DNA of 64,000 nucleotides from Anseranas semipalmata. Lineage: Eukaryota > Chordata > Aves > Anseriformes > Anseranatidae. The stretch lies in the NCBI GenBank assembly GCA_013399115.1, contig VXAA01001102.1:124001-188000 (forward strand), read 5' to 3'. This document shows positions 24,600 through 35,328 of the stretch, piece after piece (positions within the stretch are counted from its first letter, which is position 1; the number at the start of each line of letters is the position of its first letter). The notes under the pieces were generated by a model that was given only the letters and a program-made list of their open reading frames with translations, was not told the origin of the DNA and searched no databases. The translations under genes were made by a program, and so were the position numbers.

Positions 24600-26210
24600 G
24601 AGCAAATACATACATTAGTGAGTTTCAACATTAGCTGACTGTCGTGAGAAGTTGTATCTACGCCTTAACAGATTAGTAACTTCGCTAAGAGGCCAGCCCG
24701 ATGGCCAGACAGAAGACACCAACGTAGCCACCTGCGGCCACCCTCGGCCCGTTTTTGTCCTCAGCTACCCAGATCCCAAACCCACTGGCTCGGACAGGAG
24801 TTCTGCAGAGTGTGTTCGAAGGGAGAGCAATTGGGTCCCCAGGCCTTACGGCAAACCCCAGGGTGGGATCCCCGCCTTGGCTGGCGTCGTGGGGCAGAGC
24901 CGGGCCGCCCGGGGAGCCCGCGGTCCCACACCGGCCGAGGATCCGGGCCCTGAGGTTTTTGCACGTCAGCAATCCAGTAGTACAGCAACGACAGCTTCAA
25001 CGAGTGACTAACGCGTCCTGCAAACAACACTTCCAATGCATGCCTACTGCATGGTCGAGGGAAAGGGCACAGGAGCTTTGACCGCTCAAAATAGAACAAA
25101 CGAAAAAGAAACAACCTTGGATGAAGCCTCCATAAAATCCTCAGTGGAAGACTTGAGTCCTTTCAGATAACAACAAGAAAAAACTACAGAAACCTTAGAG
25201 ACTGTTATTGTATAAATACTACCTATTGGCTGAATGCACTTCATTGTGATACAACTGGGGCCATTCCTCCCGGGGCCCAGGGCCACCTGGACATGCTGGA
25301 CGTGGTCTTGCCCTGCGTGGCTGCGAGAGCTGAGGTTGGGGTCAGCGCCTCGCAGGGGACGGGAGCAGCCTGAGACGTCACCCGCTTCGCCTGCTGCCGG
25401 CCCCCAGCTGCCCAGCTCAATCTTTGGACTAGAAAAAGACCCTCTCCTCAAAAATTGCTTCAGGATCCTCCCCTTTTGGCTTCTGGAAAACACCAGTCTC
25501 TCAAGCAATCAAGACCACCACTGGAAACCTGTCTTGTGTGATCTGCTCCCCGGCAGCTCTGAAGGAGGACGCGGGGAGAGAGAGGGCAGTGGAAGGGGCT
25601 CGAAGGCCGCCTTGCCTTGGGTTTGGCCCTGCTGTTGGCGCTAGGCTAGGATCCCTTGTTATAAACGCTTCTCGCTCAGGATTATACTCTTTGGGTTTCG
25701 TCTGGAACAGGAAGTGCTGAAAAAATGTGGAACAGCATCAGGGAGAGAGGAAAAAATCGGACCGAAAGGCTTCAGGCGGGAGCCGAGGGGCCCTGCCCAG
25801 CCGGCAGCGGCTCCCGACCAAAGGGCCACTGCGGCGCTGCCGGCCCCAGCTCCGACACTGCGGCCAGCACGGCCTGGCCCGGGCATCGCCGAGGTCTCCC
25901 TCAAAACCGGCCTTGTCCCTCGGCGCAGGCAGGAGAGACTTAAAGCCAAAGCCCAGCTGCAGAGCGAGACTCTAGGTTTGCACAGTAGCCACCCTTTGAA
26001 GTGCCTGGTAGCTGCACTCAAGAATTGCTGCTCCGAGGTGTATTTTCAGCACAGGAATAAACAGTGTGAAGCATAACTCCATTCCCCAGAAATGGGACCC
26101 ATGTAATACGAACAGAAAATTAAGCACAGTTGTTCTTTAAGAGCCTTTTAAGTAATAATTCTTCCTGGCCAAAGCCAATACAAATCAGATCATCTAGACA
26201 TGACAATTTC

Positions 26211-26218
26211 TATATACA
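26211..26218 (-). promoter_or_regulatory. ATXN1: Pumilio response element in ATXN1 3' UTR
   Basis: In mRNA sense UGUAUAUA, an exact match to the Pumilio consensus UGUANAUA, outside any microsatellite. PUM1 is known to bind and destabilise mammalian ATXN1 mRNA through such elements. Confidence 0.6.
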
Positions 26219-26677
26219 AAAAACATGTAACTTTCAACCTTTCTCTGCTTTTGTATTTAAAAACTTTTTTTTTTTTTTTACAAACAAGGTATGAAACTCA
26301 CTGTTCAAACAGAGCCATCTCTTTTTCAAACACTGAATGAATCATTCCAACATTCATTTTTCTTTTGTGCAATTTTTTAAAACATTACCTGTACTCCTCA
26401 ATGTGAGTGCTTCAAAAAAAGTTTCTATTTTTAATAAGCTTCTCAAATTAGGTTTACATCAAAAAATATTCCCACAAGATATAGTGCTACAAGAAAAGAT
26501 CCTATCAGTAAAGGTAACACATCTGAAGCGAGGTCGTCTATGTAAAGGAAATTGAACTCTGGAGTAGAGGTGTGCAACTTGTTTGGAATTTCCCTATCGA
26601 CACAAAACACGACACTGTCCTCGGGACAGGAAACCAAGTGGACGTGTAGGCTTACAAAATTCACACGTATTTATTCA

Positions 26678-26685
26678 TGTGCAAA
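26678..26685 (-). promoter_or_regulatory. ATXN1: miR-19 seed match (8-mer) in ATXN1 3' UTR
   Basis: In mRNA sense TTTGCACA, a perfect 8-mer for miR-19. It sits about 460 bases from the Pumilio element at 26211. Confidence 0.6.
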
Positions 26686-27488
26686 CTGACACTTCTGTCT
26701 GGCTGTGTGTGCACATATGCAGATCTGCATCAACAAATTCTCATTTTTTCTCATTTATTTCAGGACTTTGGGGGCGGGGGGGAGGTGGATAAACCCGAGA
26801 AAAGAAAATGGCTGGCTGCACTCCAGTGACACATTCACCCCCTTCGCTTTTCACATCAGCACTGGCCAGAGCCCCAAGCGGACTCTGCTGTTACCTGTGA
26901 TGATGGGGAGGGAAGAAATGGAAATTACCTGTACGAGTGCATGTTCCACTTCGCCATTCTTTGGCGATAGCAGAAGTGTTTCAGCAGGCCGCATCCCCCC
27001 GCGCCCCCGGGGCATCCCACCTTGGTGAACCTGGACGAACCCCAGGGTTTTCCAGCCGCCTGAGCAAGGTCAGAATCTGGCCCTAACTGAACCAGGCTTC
27101 ACTCTCACAAAGATTTATACGCGTACGTTGCAGAGAGCTCCCGAACTGCCCGGCCGCCTTCGCCGGCCAGCTCAGGTCTTTCCATGAGCACGCGTGTAAG
27201 TGTTTGTGGAGCTGGGGCCCAGGACGCACAGAACACTGTGCCAAGAACCCCTCTTTGATGAAACAACACTGTTAGTGTTCAAAATAAAGAGGATTTGCTC
27301 TCCTTGATACAGGCTTTTTTTTTTTTTTTTTTTAGCAGTTGCAAGTCTGAAGAGAATTTCACTGTTTCCTTTTTAATATTGGCAACACACTTTAAGTGAA
27401 ACAAATCTCTGCACAGAGTGAATTTTCACAATAACCAACAGCTACAGTTCTCGCTGAGCCTGCTGCTTTTGTATTGCAATCTATGTGA

Positions 27489-27496
27489 TATCTACA
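27489..27496 (-). promoter_or_regulatory. ATXN1: Second Pumilio response element in ATXN1 3' UTR
   Basis: In mRNA sense UGUAGAUA, fitting UGUANAUA with N = G. It is about 1.3 kb from the other non-repeat Pumilio site. Confidence 0.55.
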
Positions 27497-27976
27497 AAGT
27501 TAAACCATGAGATGCAGGAAATCCAAACTCGTCTGTAACATTGTACATCCCTACTCCAGAGCAGTAAAAGTGCTGCTTCTGGTCACATCAGTGTACCACA
27601 CATATGCCAGCCCCATCCCTGAGTAAAAGGTGTGAAAAGTTTCTAAATGTTCCTTGATTTAGGGAAACGAGAGTAGTGATGTCACTTCCCCATGCCGAGA
27701 AAATGACGGAACAACGGGTCGAACGAAGCGACAGCGTGACGAAGGAATTGAAGGAATCAGAGGAATGAGTCCCCCCCTCCCCCTCCCAAAGTCTGGTTTT
27801 TCGGGGGAAAAAATCCCAACAGCAACGTACAAAATCCTAAAATAGGTCAACAGCAACTCCAATTTGGGTTTCAACTGCAGGACTTGAGGTAAGTGACATC
27901 AAACTCAAATTCCCCGTGATGTGGCCCAGACAAACTGAAACAATGCCTAAGTTAAACACTATAAGGAACAGTCATT

Positions 27977-28032
27977 TTATATATATAGATATATAGATAG
28001 ATTAGATAGATAGATAGACAGATAGATAGATA
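27977..28032. repeat. TA/GATA microsatellite
   Basis: A TA run followed by imperfect GATA tetranucleotides (TAGATAGATAGATAGACAGA). Lies in the ATXN1 3' UTR and is likely length-polymorphic. Confidence 0.9.
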
Positions 28033-29793
28033 TTTTTAGAAATCCCTATAAAGAGGTTCTTGTTTTATTTTCTTCGCCCTGACTAATTTCTTGGTGATTG
28101 TATGCATTTCATTGTAAACTAAACAGGCCTGCTACAAAAATGAAGAAAAAAAAAAAGAAAAAAAAGAGACCAAAAGGAAAAGAGAACTGCCGCCCGGCCA
28201 CGCCGCAATGCCCGGGAGCGCGTGCCCCTGCGGGACGAGGTCGCCCCTTCGCAAAATCCCCCCCTTGGAACAATGACGAACCCCGAGACTCCTCTCCTGG
28301 TGGCGGTGGTGGCGGGGGGCAACTCGGATCAGGCGCTTTTTTTCTTCCTGGATCTTTCTTTTTTTCTTTTTTTTTTTTTTTCTTTTACAGCGTGGAGGCC
28401 AGGGGCATGCATTTCAAATACACGAGGCCGAGCCAGGCCTTTAATTCACGCACCACACTCGCTGAATACAAAAAGGGTTGGTGTTTCCCAGGTCAAGGGA
28501 CGCCTGACCCTCGATACGTTTCTTTTTTTGGGGGGGTGAGGGGAGTTATTAATAGGAAAAAAAGGAAGGAAGGAAGAAAGAAACTGCTCAAAGAGAACAA
28601 ACAGGGGAAACCAGAAGAGGGTATGAGATCTAGCTAACACCGCCCGGGTGAGTCTACGTTGGCACGTAAAGTATTGCACATCCTACAAAAGCCAAAGCAT
28701 GGAAAGGGACGATTGTTGGGAAAGAACCAGTTATTTCAGAATTCCTCAGTCTGAAATACAAGCACAGAACTAATACATTCCTATTGCTCCAAACTTATTT
28801 TTTTATTATTATTATTTTTTATTTTTTTTTAGTGTTAGTTGAATAGATCCAGTCAGTTTAATAGCCCCTGCTTCCTTATTAACCACGAATGTGAATGCGT
28901 ATGGTTTTCTTCGAGATTTTTTTTCCGAGTACGTGTGAATTACGGAAATAGTGGTACGAATGCGAACTAAAAACTGTAATTCTTTCTATTCCTTTACCAT
29001 CAAAGCTTAAAAACAAAACAGGAAACAAAACAAAACAATAAATTGCAAGTGCCCTGAGCAGAGTATATGGAAGATTAAGCAACTTCTCTGAGCGGAAATA
29101 TTAACAAATAAGCACTAACTAAGCAGTGTGACTGTGAGAAGAAACCCACTCAGCTATTTGGTAGCCCGCTGAGAGGTTAATAAAATTCAAGGAAACTCAA
29201 GAAAAGTTTCAAGCTATTTTAAACATATTTAAACTTTTTGGTGCACCCCAGAATATGGTATAAAAACAATTAGTTCTGGTGTGAGCTAAATTTCAAGTAA
29301 CAAATAACAGAGTCAAAGCTGGGGTTTGGGGTTAACATTTCTTTTCTTAAATAAAAGCACTGTATTTTAGGGGAGAGGGAAAACGAGATTTTAAATAAGT
29401 TTGTTCACTTTAGGTACTGTATTTCTAATCCAGAACTTTTATTTCCTTTTCTCCCTATTAGTACAGCTTCTTCAAAACTACCTGAAGGACGCGAACTCAC
29501 CAACCAAAAGTAACGATGCGAACGCTTGATCGCGTAGGGCCCGAGCTAAACCCCACTGAAATCAGTGAGATCTTTCTGTTGGCAGCAAGAGGCTCGCAGC
29601 TCAGACCTGAAGTACTTAATACTTGCACCTCCCCGCGACTTTTCCGGGAGGCTGGGTGCACAGCACCTCAAAGGATCCGGCCCTACTGGGGAAACAAAAG
29701 ACTGAACGGCATGAATCCCCCCCCCCCGACCTGTTTTGTACCAAAGTCTTAAATCTAGTCTTTCAAATGGAAAACAATGCAATTAAAATAACA

Positions 29794-29811
29794 AATAATA
29801 ATAATAATAAA
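29794..29811. repeat. AAT trinucleotide microsatellite
   Basis: About six AAT/ATA units in an A-rich segment of the ATXN1 3' UTR, next to an 11-C run at 29718-29728. Confidence 0.8.
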
Positions 29812-30124
29812 ATAACAATAGGTTTGTTTTAAAAACAAACAAACACCTTGCTTATGTATAGAAATGTTTCTTGTGGAAAACTTTCTCAGCAAGTCTGAAG
29901 ACAAATTCTCAGAGCTGTCCTGGTAGGACCTGGTTCTGTGTGGCAGATACGGTAGAAAGACCGAAAATGAACTCTGAAAGGAACATAACCCTATGAAATG
30001 GCCTAGAGCGTAGGCAGGTTAGTGAGTAATTGCTACATTTGTTTATGCTCTTTCAGACCCCCCCCAACCCACAACATTATTAGGTAAAAACTGCAGGAAT
30101 ACCACACAAATGATAAACTCAAGA

Positions 30125-30132
30125 TGTGCAAA
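30125..30132 (-). promoter_or_regulatory. ATXN1: miR-19 seed match (8-mer) in ATXN1 3' UTR
   Basis: In mRNA sense TTTGCACA, a second perfect miR-19 8-mer, in the proximal third of the UTR and about 350 bases from a miR-101 8-mer. Confidence 0.6.
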
Positions 30133-30474
30133 TTGCAAGATTCTTTAAAGTCCATCTTTTTTCAAAAACACTGGACAATGATTTTTTTTCTCTTTCCTTT
30201 TTCCTTTCTCTTATTTTTTTATTATCTGTCAGCTCGCATATGCCTTTAACTCTTTCTCAAGCATTAAAGTTTAAAAAGTGCCTCCTATTAAGTAGTCCTT
30301 TGTGGACAATGACTGTCACATACTAGTTCAATAATTCACATTCATCCCTTTGAAACCACATTGAAACTTTCAGCGTCTTGCCTGTGAGAAAACTTTACAT
30401 AGTTGCATGTAGTTACAGTGTTGAAGAGATTCATTTGTTTGCTGCTGTTGTTTTCCGAGCAGATTAAAGTGAGA

Positions 30475-30482
30475 TACAGTAC
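30475..30482 (-). promoter_or_regulatory. ATXN1: miR-101 seed match (8-mer) in ATXN1 3' UTR
   Basis: In mRNA sense GTACTGTA, a perfect 8-mer for miR-101. The site is embedded in the palindrome-like TACAGTACGTACTG. Confidence 0.6.
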
Positions 30483-30635
30483 GTACTGAGTGTTAGACCA
30501 GGATGCTCAGCGATAAAGTGTGAACAGCATTTTAAGTGCTTAAAGACATTCTACGTTCATCTTCAACATCGGGTTCCTGTGTCACACTGAAATTTGAAAA
30601 AAGTGGCACCGGTTGTCCATAATCATGAACCAAAA

Positions 30636-30642
30636 ACAGTAC
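30636..30642 (-). promoter_or_regulatory. ATXN1: miR-101 seed match (7-mer) in ATXN1 3' UTR
   Basis: In mRNA sense GTACTGT, a 7-mer match to miR-101 positions 2-8, about 155 bases from the 8-mer at 30475. Confidence 0.5.
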
Positions 30643-30881
30643 TAGAGTTAAAGACAAAGATCTGCAACCTAACTGCAAACGATGTATGCCTGTGATCTCA
30701 AAGGGGCAGTATGCGTCTACCTCGTGGAAGCAAATGTCCATGGCGTAACCCGATCGATTCGTCTAACACTGCACGGAAACGGGAGCGCGCCTGAGCCGGG
30801 CACGTCCACCGCGCTGGAGGCCTCCCTGCGCACACCCACGCGCACCCACGCGCACGCCACGAGGAAAAGCCCGCGGGGTGA

Positions 30882-30894
30882 NNNNNNNNNNNNN
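30882..30894. other. Assembly gap (13 N)
   Basis: Thirteen undetermined bases in the ATXN1 3' UTR, between a GC/CA-rich segment and a long TA microsatellite. The real missing length is unknown; both flanks are hard to sequence. Confidence 0.99.
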
Positions 30895-30913
30895 GACACC
30901 CTCCGTGGGGAGA

Positions 30914-30931
30914 ATATATATATATATATAT

Positions 30932-30972
<41 letters not shown>

Positions 30973-30998
30973 AGCACATATATATATATATATATATA
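30914..30998. repeat. TA dinucleotide microsatellite
   Basis: About 85 bases of nearly pure TA, interrupted by ACACACACA near 30932 and CAAGCACA at 30971. In RNA it can fold on itself. It includes UGUAUAUA words by chance, so these are not counted as Pumilio sites. Confidence 0.95.
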
Positions 30999-31533
30999 CT
31001 GTAGAGCCTTGAGTAAGAGTTGGCTTATTGTTGACAATGTCAGAGACTGTCTGATCCTTTTCGGTAACATCTGTGGGTTGTGTCCTCAGCATTCACCTGG
31101 GGCGAGAAAACCTCTTCACAGTCCCTCCTCGGGACGGGCGCACGCACACACACACCACGCGTGACACACACCTCTGCTACAGTTCCCTTCTCCTCACCTC
31201 CCCCCAAAAACTAGAACAGGAACCAAAACAAGGAAAAAAAAAAAAAACACAAAAGAAATAACAACAACGAAAAGAAAACAAAATCACAGCTGGACCCTGT
31301 CCTACACGAGGTGTTAGAAAACAGGAGCCATGACAACACATTCATTTCCACTAAGGGTGTGTGAAGCAGATACTGCCCCTTCTGTAGCTCTCAAAAAACC
31401 TAGTCACTGACAAACACTTGTGGAAAAACATATGCACCAGTCTCCTGCATAATACCAGCTGCAACTATAACAACAAGGTTATAACATAAACCTAAAATAA
31501 GATGATAACATGTAAATACTGGGTTATTTAGTC

Positions 31534-31541
31534 TACAGTAC
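31534..31541 (-). promoter_or_regulatory. ATXN1: miR-101 seed match (8-mer) near ATXN1 stop codon
   Basis: In mRNA sense GTACTGTA, about 57 bases after the ATXN1 stop codon. This is the third and most proximal miR-101 site; it would be in every polyadenylation isoform. Confidence 0.6.
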
Positions 31542-31597
31542 AGTAATCTGGATAAAAATGACAAGGGATAGCCTAATTTCCTTTCCCCAAACAACTT

Positions 31598-32128
31598 TTA
31601 CTTTCCTACATTGGATCGACCTTCAATGCAAATCTTAACCTCCTGAGGAATAAAAGAAGGCTTGGGAAGAGTCAAAGGTGGCTCCTCTTCTGATTTCTCT
31701 AGTTTTCGTGTTTCGGGGGCTGACCACCTCCTCTTCCTCGTTGCCGGGGGCTTGCTGGGTTCTGTTTTGGTGAGCAAAGGTGCTGCAGGCAATCCTATTT
31801 TGTCCGGAAACTTCAGTTCACCATTCTCAGCTAACATCTGTGCACTTCCCTGATTAATCCCATTTTCCTGCTCCGCATACCTGTGTCTACTTCCAGCTAG
31901 ACTGTCATTCTTTGAATGCTTCAGCAAGATACTAGCTGAGTCCATGGGCTGGCCCTTTTTAATAGAGCCGTTCTTCAGGTTCTTGAGCGTAAGCGATATG
32001 CAGACGTCCCCCACAGAGAGTTTGGAGCATGGCAAATCAAAGAGCTGGCTGGTTCTCTCGGGGCAGCAGGATGACCAGCCTTGTCCAAATACAAAAAAAG
32101 GGTATTCTACCAAGACCTCCACGCTGAC
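31598..32128 (-). CDS. ATXN1: Ataxin-1, last coding exon (C-terminal 176 residues)
   Basis: The minus-strand acceptor CTCTTTCTGCAG precedes a phase-0 exon encoding residues 626-801, ending in TAA at 31600-31598. It starts VSVEVLVEYPFFVFGQGWSS, the second half of the AXH domain, which in human ataxin-1 mediates dimerisation, RNA binding and binding to the repressor Capicua. Farther on, RKRRWSAPE at about 756-764 combines the nuclear localisation signal, the UHM-ligand motif (RKRRW) that binds splicing factors such as U2AF65 and SPF45, and the serine (here 761) matching human Ser776, the phosphorylated 14-3-3 site. The C-terminus IPQEVKICIEGRSNVGK is typical of the family. No frame damage. The 9.1 kb intron separates it from the first coding exon, as in human, where the CDS is also in two exons. 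Confidence 0.98.
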   Translation of the reverse strand, partial: VSVEVLVEYPFFVFGQGWSSCCPERTSQLFDLPCSKLSVGDVCISLTLKNLKNGSIKKGQPMDSASILLKHSKNDSLAGSRHRYAEQENGINQGSAQMLAENGELKFPDKIGLPAAPLLTKTEPSKPPATRKRRWSAPETRKLEKSEEEPPLTLPKPSFIPQEVKICIEGRSNVGK

Positions 32129-33822
32129 CTGCAGAAAGAGAGGAGACAACAGAAAGAGAGGGAGGGAGAGGAGAGCATGAGACCATGCCTTCGCCTTGGT
32201 GCACGAGCGCAGCACCCAGCAGCCGCTGCTGGCGAGAGCAATAAGGCAGGAATCGTACAAGTGCCATTCGGTTTCCGTGAAATCTGTACATCGAGCACCA
32301 GACTTCACGCTTGTCCTTGTCAAACGGGTGTTAACAGACTCTCTGAGCTCAGCACTTCTTAGCACAAAACCTCAACAGGAATCGACCTTTACCTCTACCC
32401 AGCTGCTCAGAGACACCTAACAGGCAAAACAGCTTTGGCATCTGACAAACTCTGTTTCCCGCCGTACCCTTGTGTTACCTCGAGCCTGCCATCCAAGCCT
32501 GAAGACACTTTCCAACCAGAGGACGGCTCCCTGAGGCTGGAAGAGGCTCTGGCTTCCACTCCCAGTTCTGACACACGATTTCCTAAATGACCATGGGAAT
32601 GTCATCTTGCCTTCCCAACCTCCTCCCGTGTAACTGCATACTTACCAGAATTAAATGGTCGAAGACGTCGATTTACAGGGGAAGGCCACGGGTACGTACA
32701 GCGCTGTAACAGCAGCAGGCATAAACCCACCTTCCCCGAGCAGTCCTGTGACCAGTACCGTTTGTCCCCTTCTCACACCTACTCTTCCAGAAGCCTACCT
32801 CTCTGATTATTTACCTGCAAAACGTGCCTTTTCTGATTTCGCTGCCCAGCCAGGCACCCAAGCCCTTGTGGCTTCTATTATTCAGCTTTCTCTGCCAATG
32901 TCGCTTAAACTCTGCCACCGAGTTCATCTTCTGCGCTCCCCCAGGGAGAGGACCACTTCTCCTCCTCCTTCTGCAGTTTCTGCTTTCTATCTCCTTTTCC
33001 TGTCAGTCCCCACTTCACCCCACTTCAAAAACACATATGGTTATGAATCATATCTGTTCATCTTACAGGGAGCTGCAATACCCAGAACAGACCAGCAACA
33101 GGTGCCTTCTGCTCCTTGACATTGCAAATGGTGGGCCTTGAGGACCGAACACTATAAAGCACCTAAATACCTGCTTATCTGCGTAGTGCCCATCTGCAGG
33201 CTCAAACAGTGGATGTGGGCTCGTGACTCACAACCTACAAGACTGAGCCCTTCATGCACAGCACCGTGAGGGCAGGAAATTCTGACTAATACTTTCAAAA
33301 AATTTGGCAAACGTTTTTAACGTGCTGTGTGTAACTCCAGTGAGATCTGCAACTCTAAGAGGAAGGCTTACACTTAAGCCAGATATCCGCTTTCCATGCC
33401 CAAGAGCCCCGTGTCCTCTGGAGTTCTTCTCAGGCATGGGCAGGATCCTGCTCTGATTGTTGAACACCTACATGGTGAGGCTAAAGGGCAAGAGAACACC
33501 CACATGACACAACACGTTCCCATCTCCTTTCCAAGCCACTCAGCATGCGCAGAGCATACCAGCTGTCTGGAGAGCCCTCCCTCTGTAGAAGCACAGATTC
33601 ATTTGAAAGGAACATCACAGTGGGCATGCAAAATCATCTCTCACCCTTGGAAGTGAATAATGAGGTCATACCAAGCATGGCTTTCTACTGTTAAAAATGC
33701 ATTTCAACATTAAGGAATAGAAGTGGCTGAAGACACGTGTTGTGTACTCCTGTGTTCAAACACCTTTGTTCATAATGTTAAGAGTGTGAACCTTGGGATG
33801 AAGTTGCATGGCCTGGCTGGCA

Positions 33823-33873
33823 GAAGAGGCTGGACTCAATGACCACCACAAAGGCTCCTTCTGGAAGTACCTT
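33823..33873 (+). mobile_element. Possible degenerate CR1 3'-end remnant
   Basis: The segment GGCTGGACTCAATGACCACC and the following AAAGGCTCCTTCTGG resemble the conserved CR1 end (GGTTGGACTAGATGACC and AGGTCCCTTCC). The terminal octamer repeats are missing and the match is short, so this is tentative. Confidence 0.35.
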
Positions 33874-35127
33874 AGTTTCTGATATGGATATTAATTCCTT
33901 TACAACGCATGTTTCGTCCTGCTACGGCATCCTGAGGACTCCTGGTTAGCAGTGGGCAGTATGGCAGCACCCAGTAGTAGCCCTGCTGCTTTCCCCACAA
34001 GTGCTGCTCACCTCGGAAGCACCCTCCCTGCAAGAGGGCCCCAGGCACCTCCCTTTGGACCGCACCAGTTCCACATCCACCTGGGGCAGGAGGAGTGGAT
34101 TAGGGATGTCCCACAGCACAGGGACAGAGGCTCCAGAACTAGTAAGCCAAAGATACACAGCAGATTTTGACTGCCCTTTCAACTGGTTAAACCCATGCCG
34201 TGTCCTAGCAGACAACTGCAGCTCCTTAGCTGAAAAAAAAACTCTTAAAACATCTACAAATATATGCTACATACTTATATGATTAGGCCAGTGAATAGCA
34301 CTTCGCATATTCTTTTGACACTCCGCCTGCCCAACAAGTAAGCCACTATATGACGAAATTCAAAAGCAGTAGTTTAAAGGCACAAGATACCCTCCTGCTC
34401 CCCCCAGTAAATCAATTTCTGCCATATTAAACCTTTTCTGACCAGAACTGTCTGCCAACAGTCAATTACATACACAGCAATATTGGACAGGAACCCGACT
34501 CTAGGCCTGGTTTATGCCCTGAACTATGGAGAAAGTGGGGCAAGGTAACTGTAACAGTCCCATCACTTCATATTGCTGGAGGATCACTTTAAATCCTCCA
34601 GTGCCAGGATCTGCAGAAACATCTGCCCTGGGTTTGTGACCCTATTCCATATATACTCACCTCAGTAAGGGGTCTGACTAGGAGAAGTGGTGAATACGCA
34701 GTATCTCTTATGGACTGAAATGGAAACTACTGTCTACTCAGAGCTGTAGGCTCTTCTCTAGACATGGGTCATCTGGTGGGCATGGATTTCTCATTTATAC
34801 TGCTGTGGCTCGCCCCTTTCTCTCTTCCTTCCTGCTTGCTATAATGTTTTTTCTTTCTTTTTATACTTTCCCACCCCCATCAAAAGCTATTTGTACCTCT
34901 GGGAATCATACATGCTTGTGTGTGCTATCCTCACTGACACACAAGTTTCTCTTGATGTTAACACGCTTCCATAGCACATTAAACTTTTGTTTTACATGGC
35001 ATATAAAACACTTGCTTGAACTGTCAGTCACTGGAACAAATTGCTGGTGGTGATCATGAATAATACCAAATAACAAAGATAGTGAAATGCCAGATTTCCA
35101 CAACCCAGTCACAGTCTTCATGGACAA

Positions 35128-35328
35128 AGAATCACAGAATCACAGAATGGGTTGGGTTGGAAGGGACCTTAAAGACCATCTGGTTCCAAGTCCCCTATAA
35201 CATGGGCAGGGACACCTCCCACTACACTAGGTTGCCCAAAGCCCCATCCAACCTGCCCTTGAACACTTCCAGGGATGGGGCATCCACAGCTGCTCTGGGC
35301 AGCCTGTTCCAGTGCCTCACCACCCTCA
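35128..35328 (-). mobile_element. CR1 LINE 3' tail, 5'-truncated
   Basis: A 201-bp CR1 3' end in the minus orientation. It begins with the terminal octamer repeat region (AGAATCACAGAATCACAGAA), then the GGTTGGAAGGGACCTTAAAG, GGCAGGGACACCTCCCACTA and AGGGATGGGGCATCCACAGC blocks, and stops abruptly after GTGCCTCACCACCCTCA. The match is good and less decayed than the GMPR-intron copy. Short 5'-truncated tails are the commonest form of CR1 in birds. It is in the same orientation as ATXN1 transcription. Confidence 0.95.

Larger units (their letters stand above)
23755..31597 (-). other. ATXN1: ATXN1 3' untranslated region, about 7.8 kb
   Basis: Runs from the ATXN1 stop codon to just past a strong polyadenylation signal. 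Human ATXN1 also has a 3' UTR of about 7 kb, so the length is expected. The stretch is largely AT-rich with poly-A/T tracts and simple repeats, broken by GC-rich islands near 24700-24960, 25260-25650, 25760-25960 and 30770-30880. It contains seed matches for miR-101, miR-19 and miR-130 and two Pumilio elements in the mRNA sense, all annotated separately. Open frames within it show no protein family signal. A 13-N gap at 30882 means part of the UTR is unresolved. The exact 3' end is inferred, not seen. Confidence 0.75.

Noticed and set aside
24652..25011. Several 110-140-codon frames on both strands in 24.6-26.1 kb
   Set aside because: They overlap each other in many frames within GC-rich parts of the ATXN1 3' UTR and show no recognisable motif.
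28098..28637. 179-codon plus-strand frame with a Lys run and Phe run
   Set aside because: Created by poly-A and poly-T tracts inside the ATXN1 3' UTR; no domain and an antisense position.
30914..30998. Extra Pumilio-like words in the TA array
   Set aside because: UGUAUAUA arises automatically where CA interrupts a TA repeat, so these are not independent evidence of Pumilio sites.
30682..31164. 160-codon frame reading through the N gap and TA repeat
   Set aside because: The frame depends on unknown bases and on a TA microsatellite translated as Tyr-Ile repeats, so it is not coding.
32645..32655. Strong donor-like site on the minus strand (TTCTG|GTAAGTATG) inside the ATXN1 coding intron
   Set aside because: No matching acceptor-bounded exon was found upstream, and the two coding exons join in phase 0 with nothing missing. 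Treated as a cryptic site.
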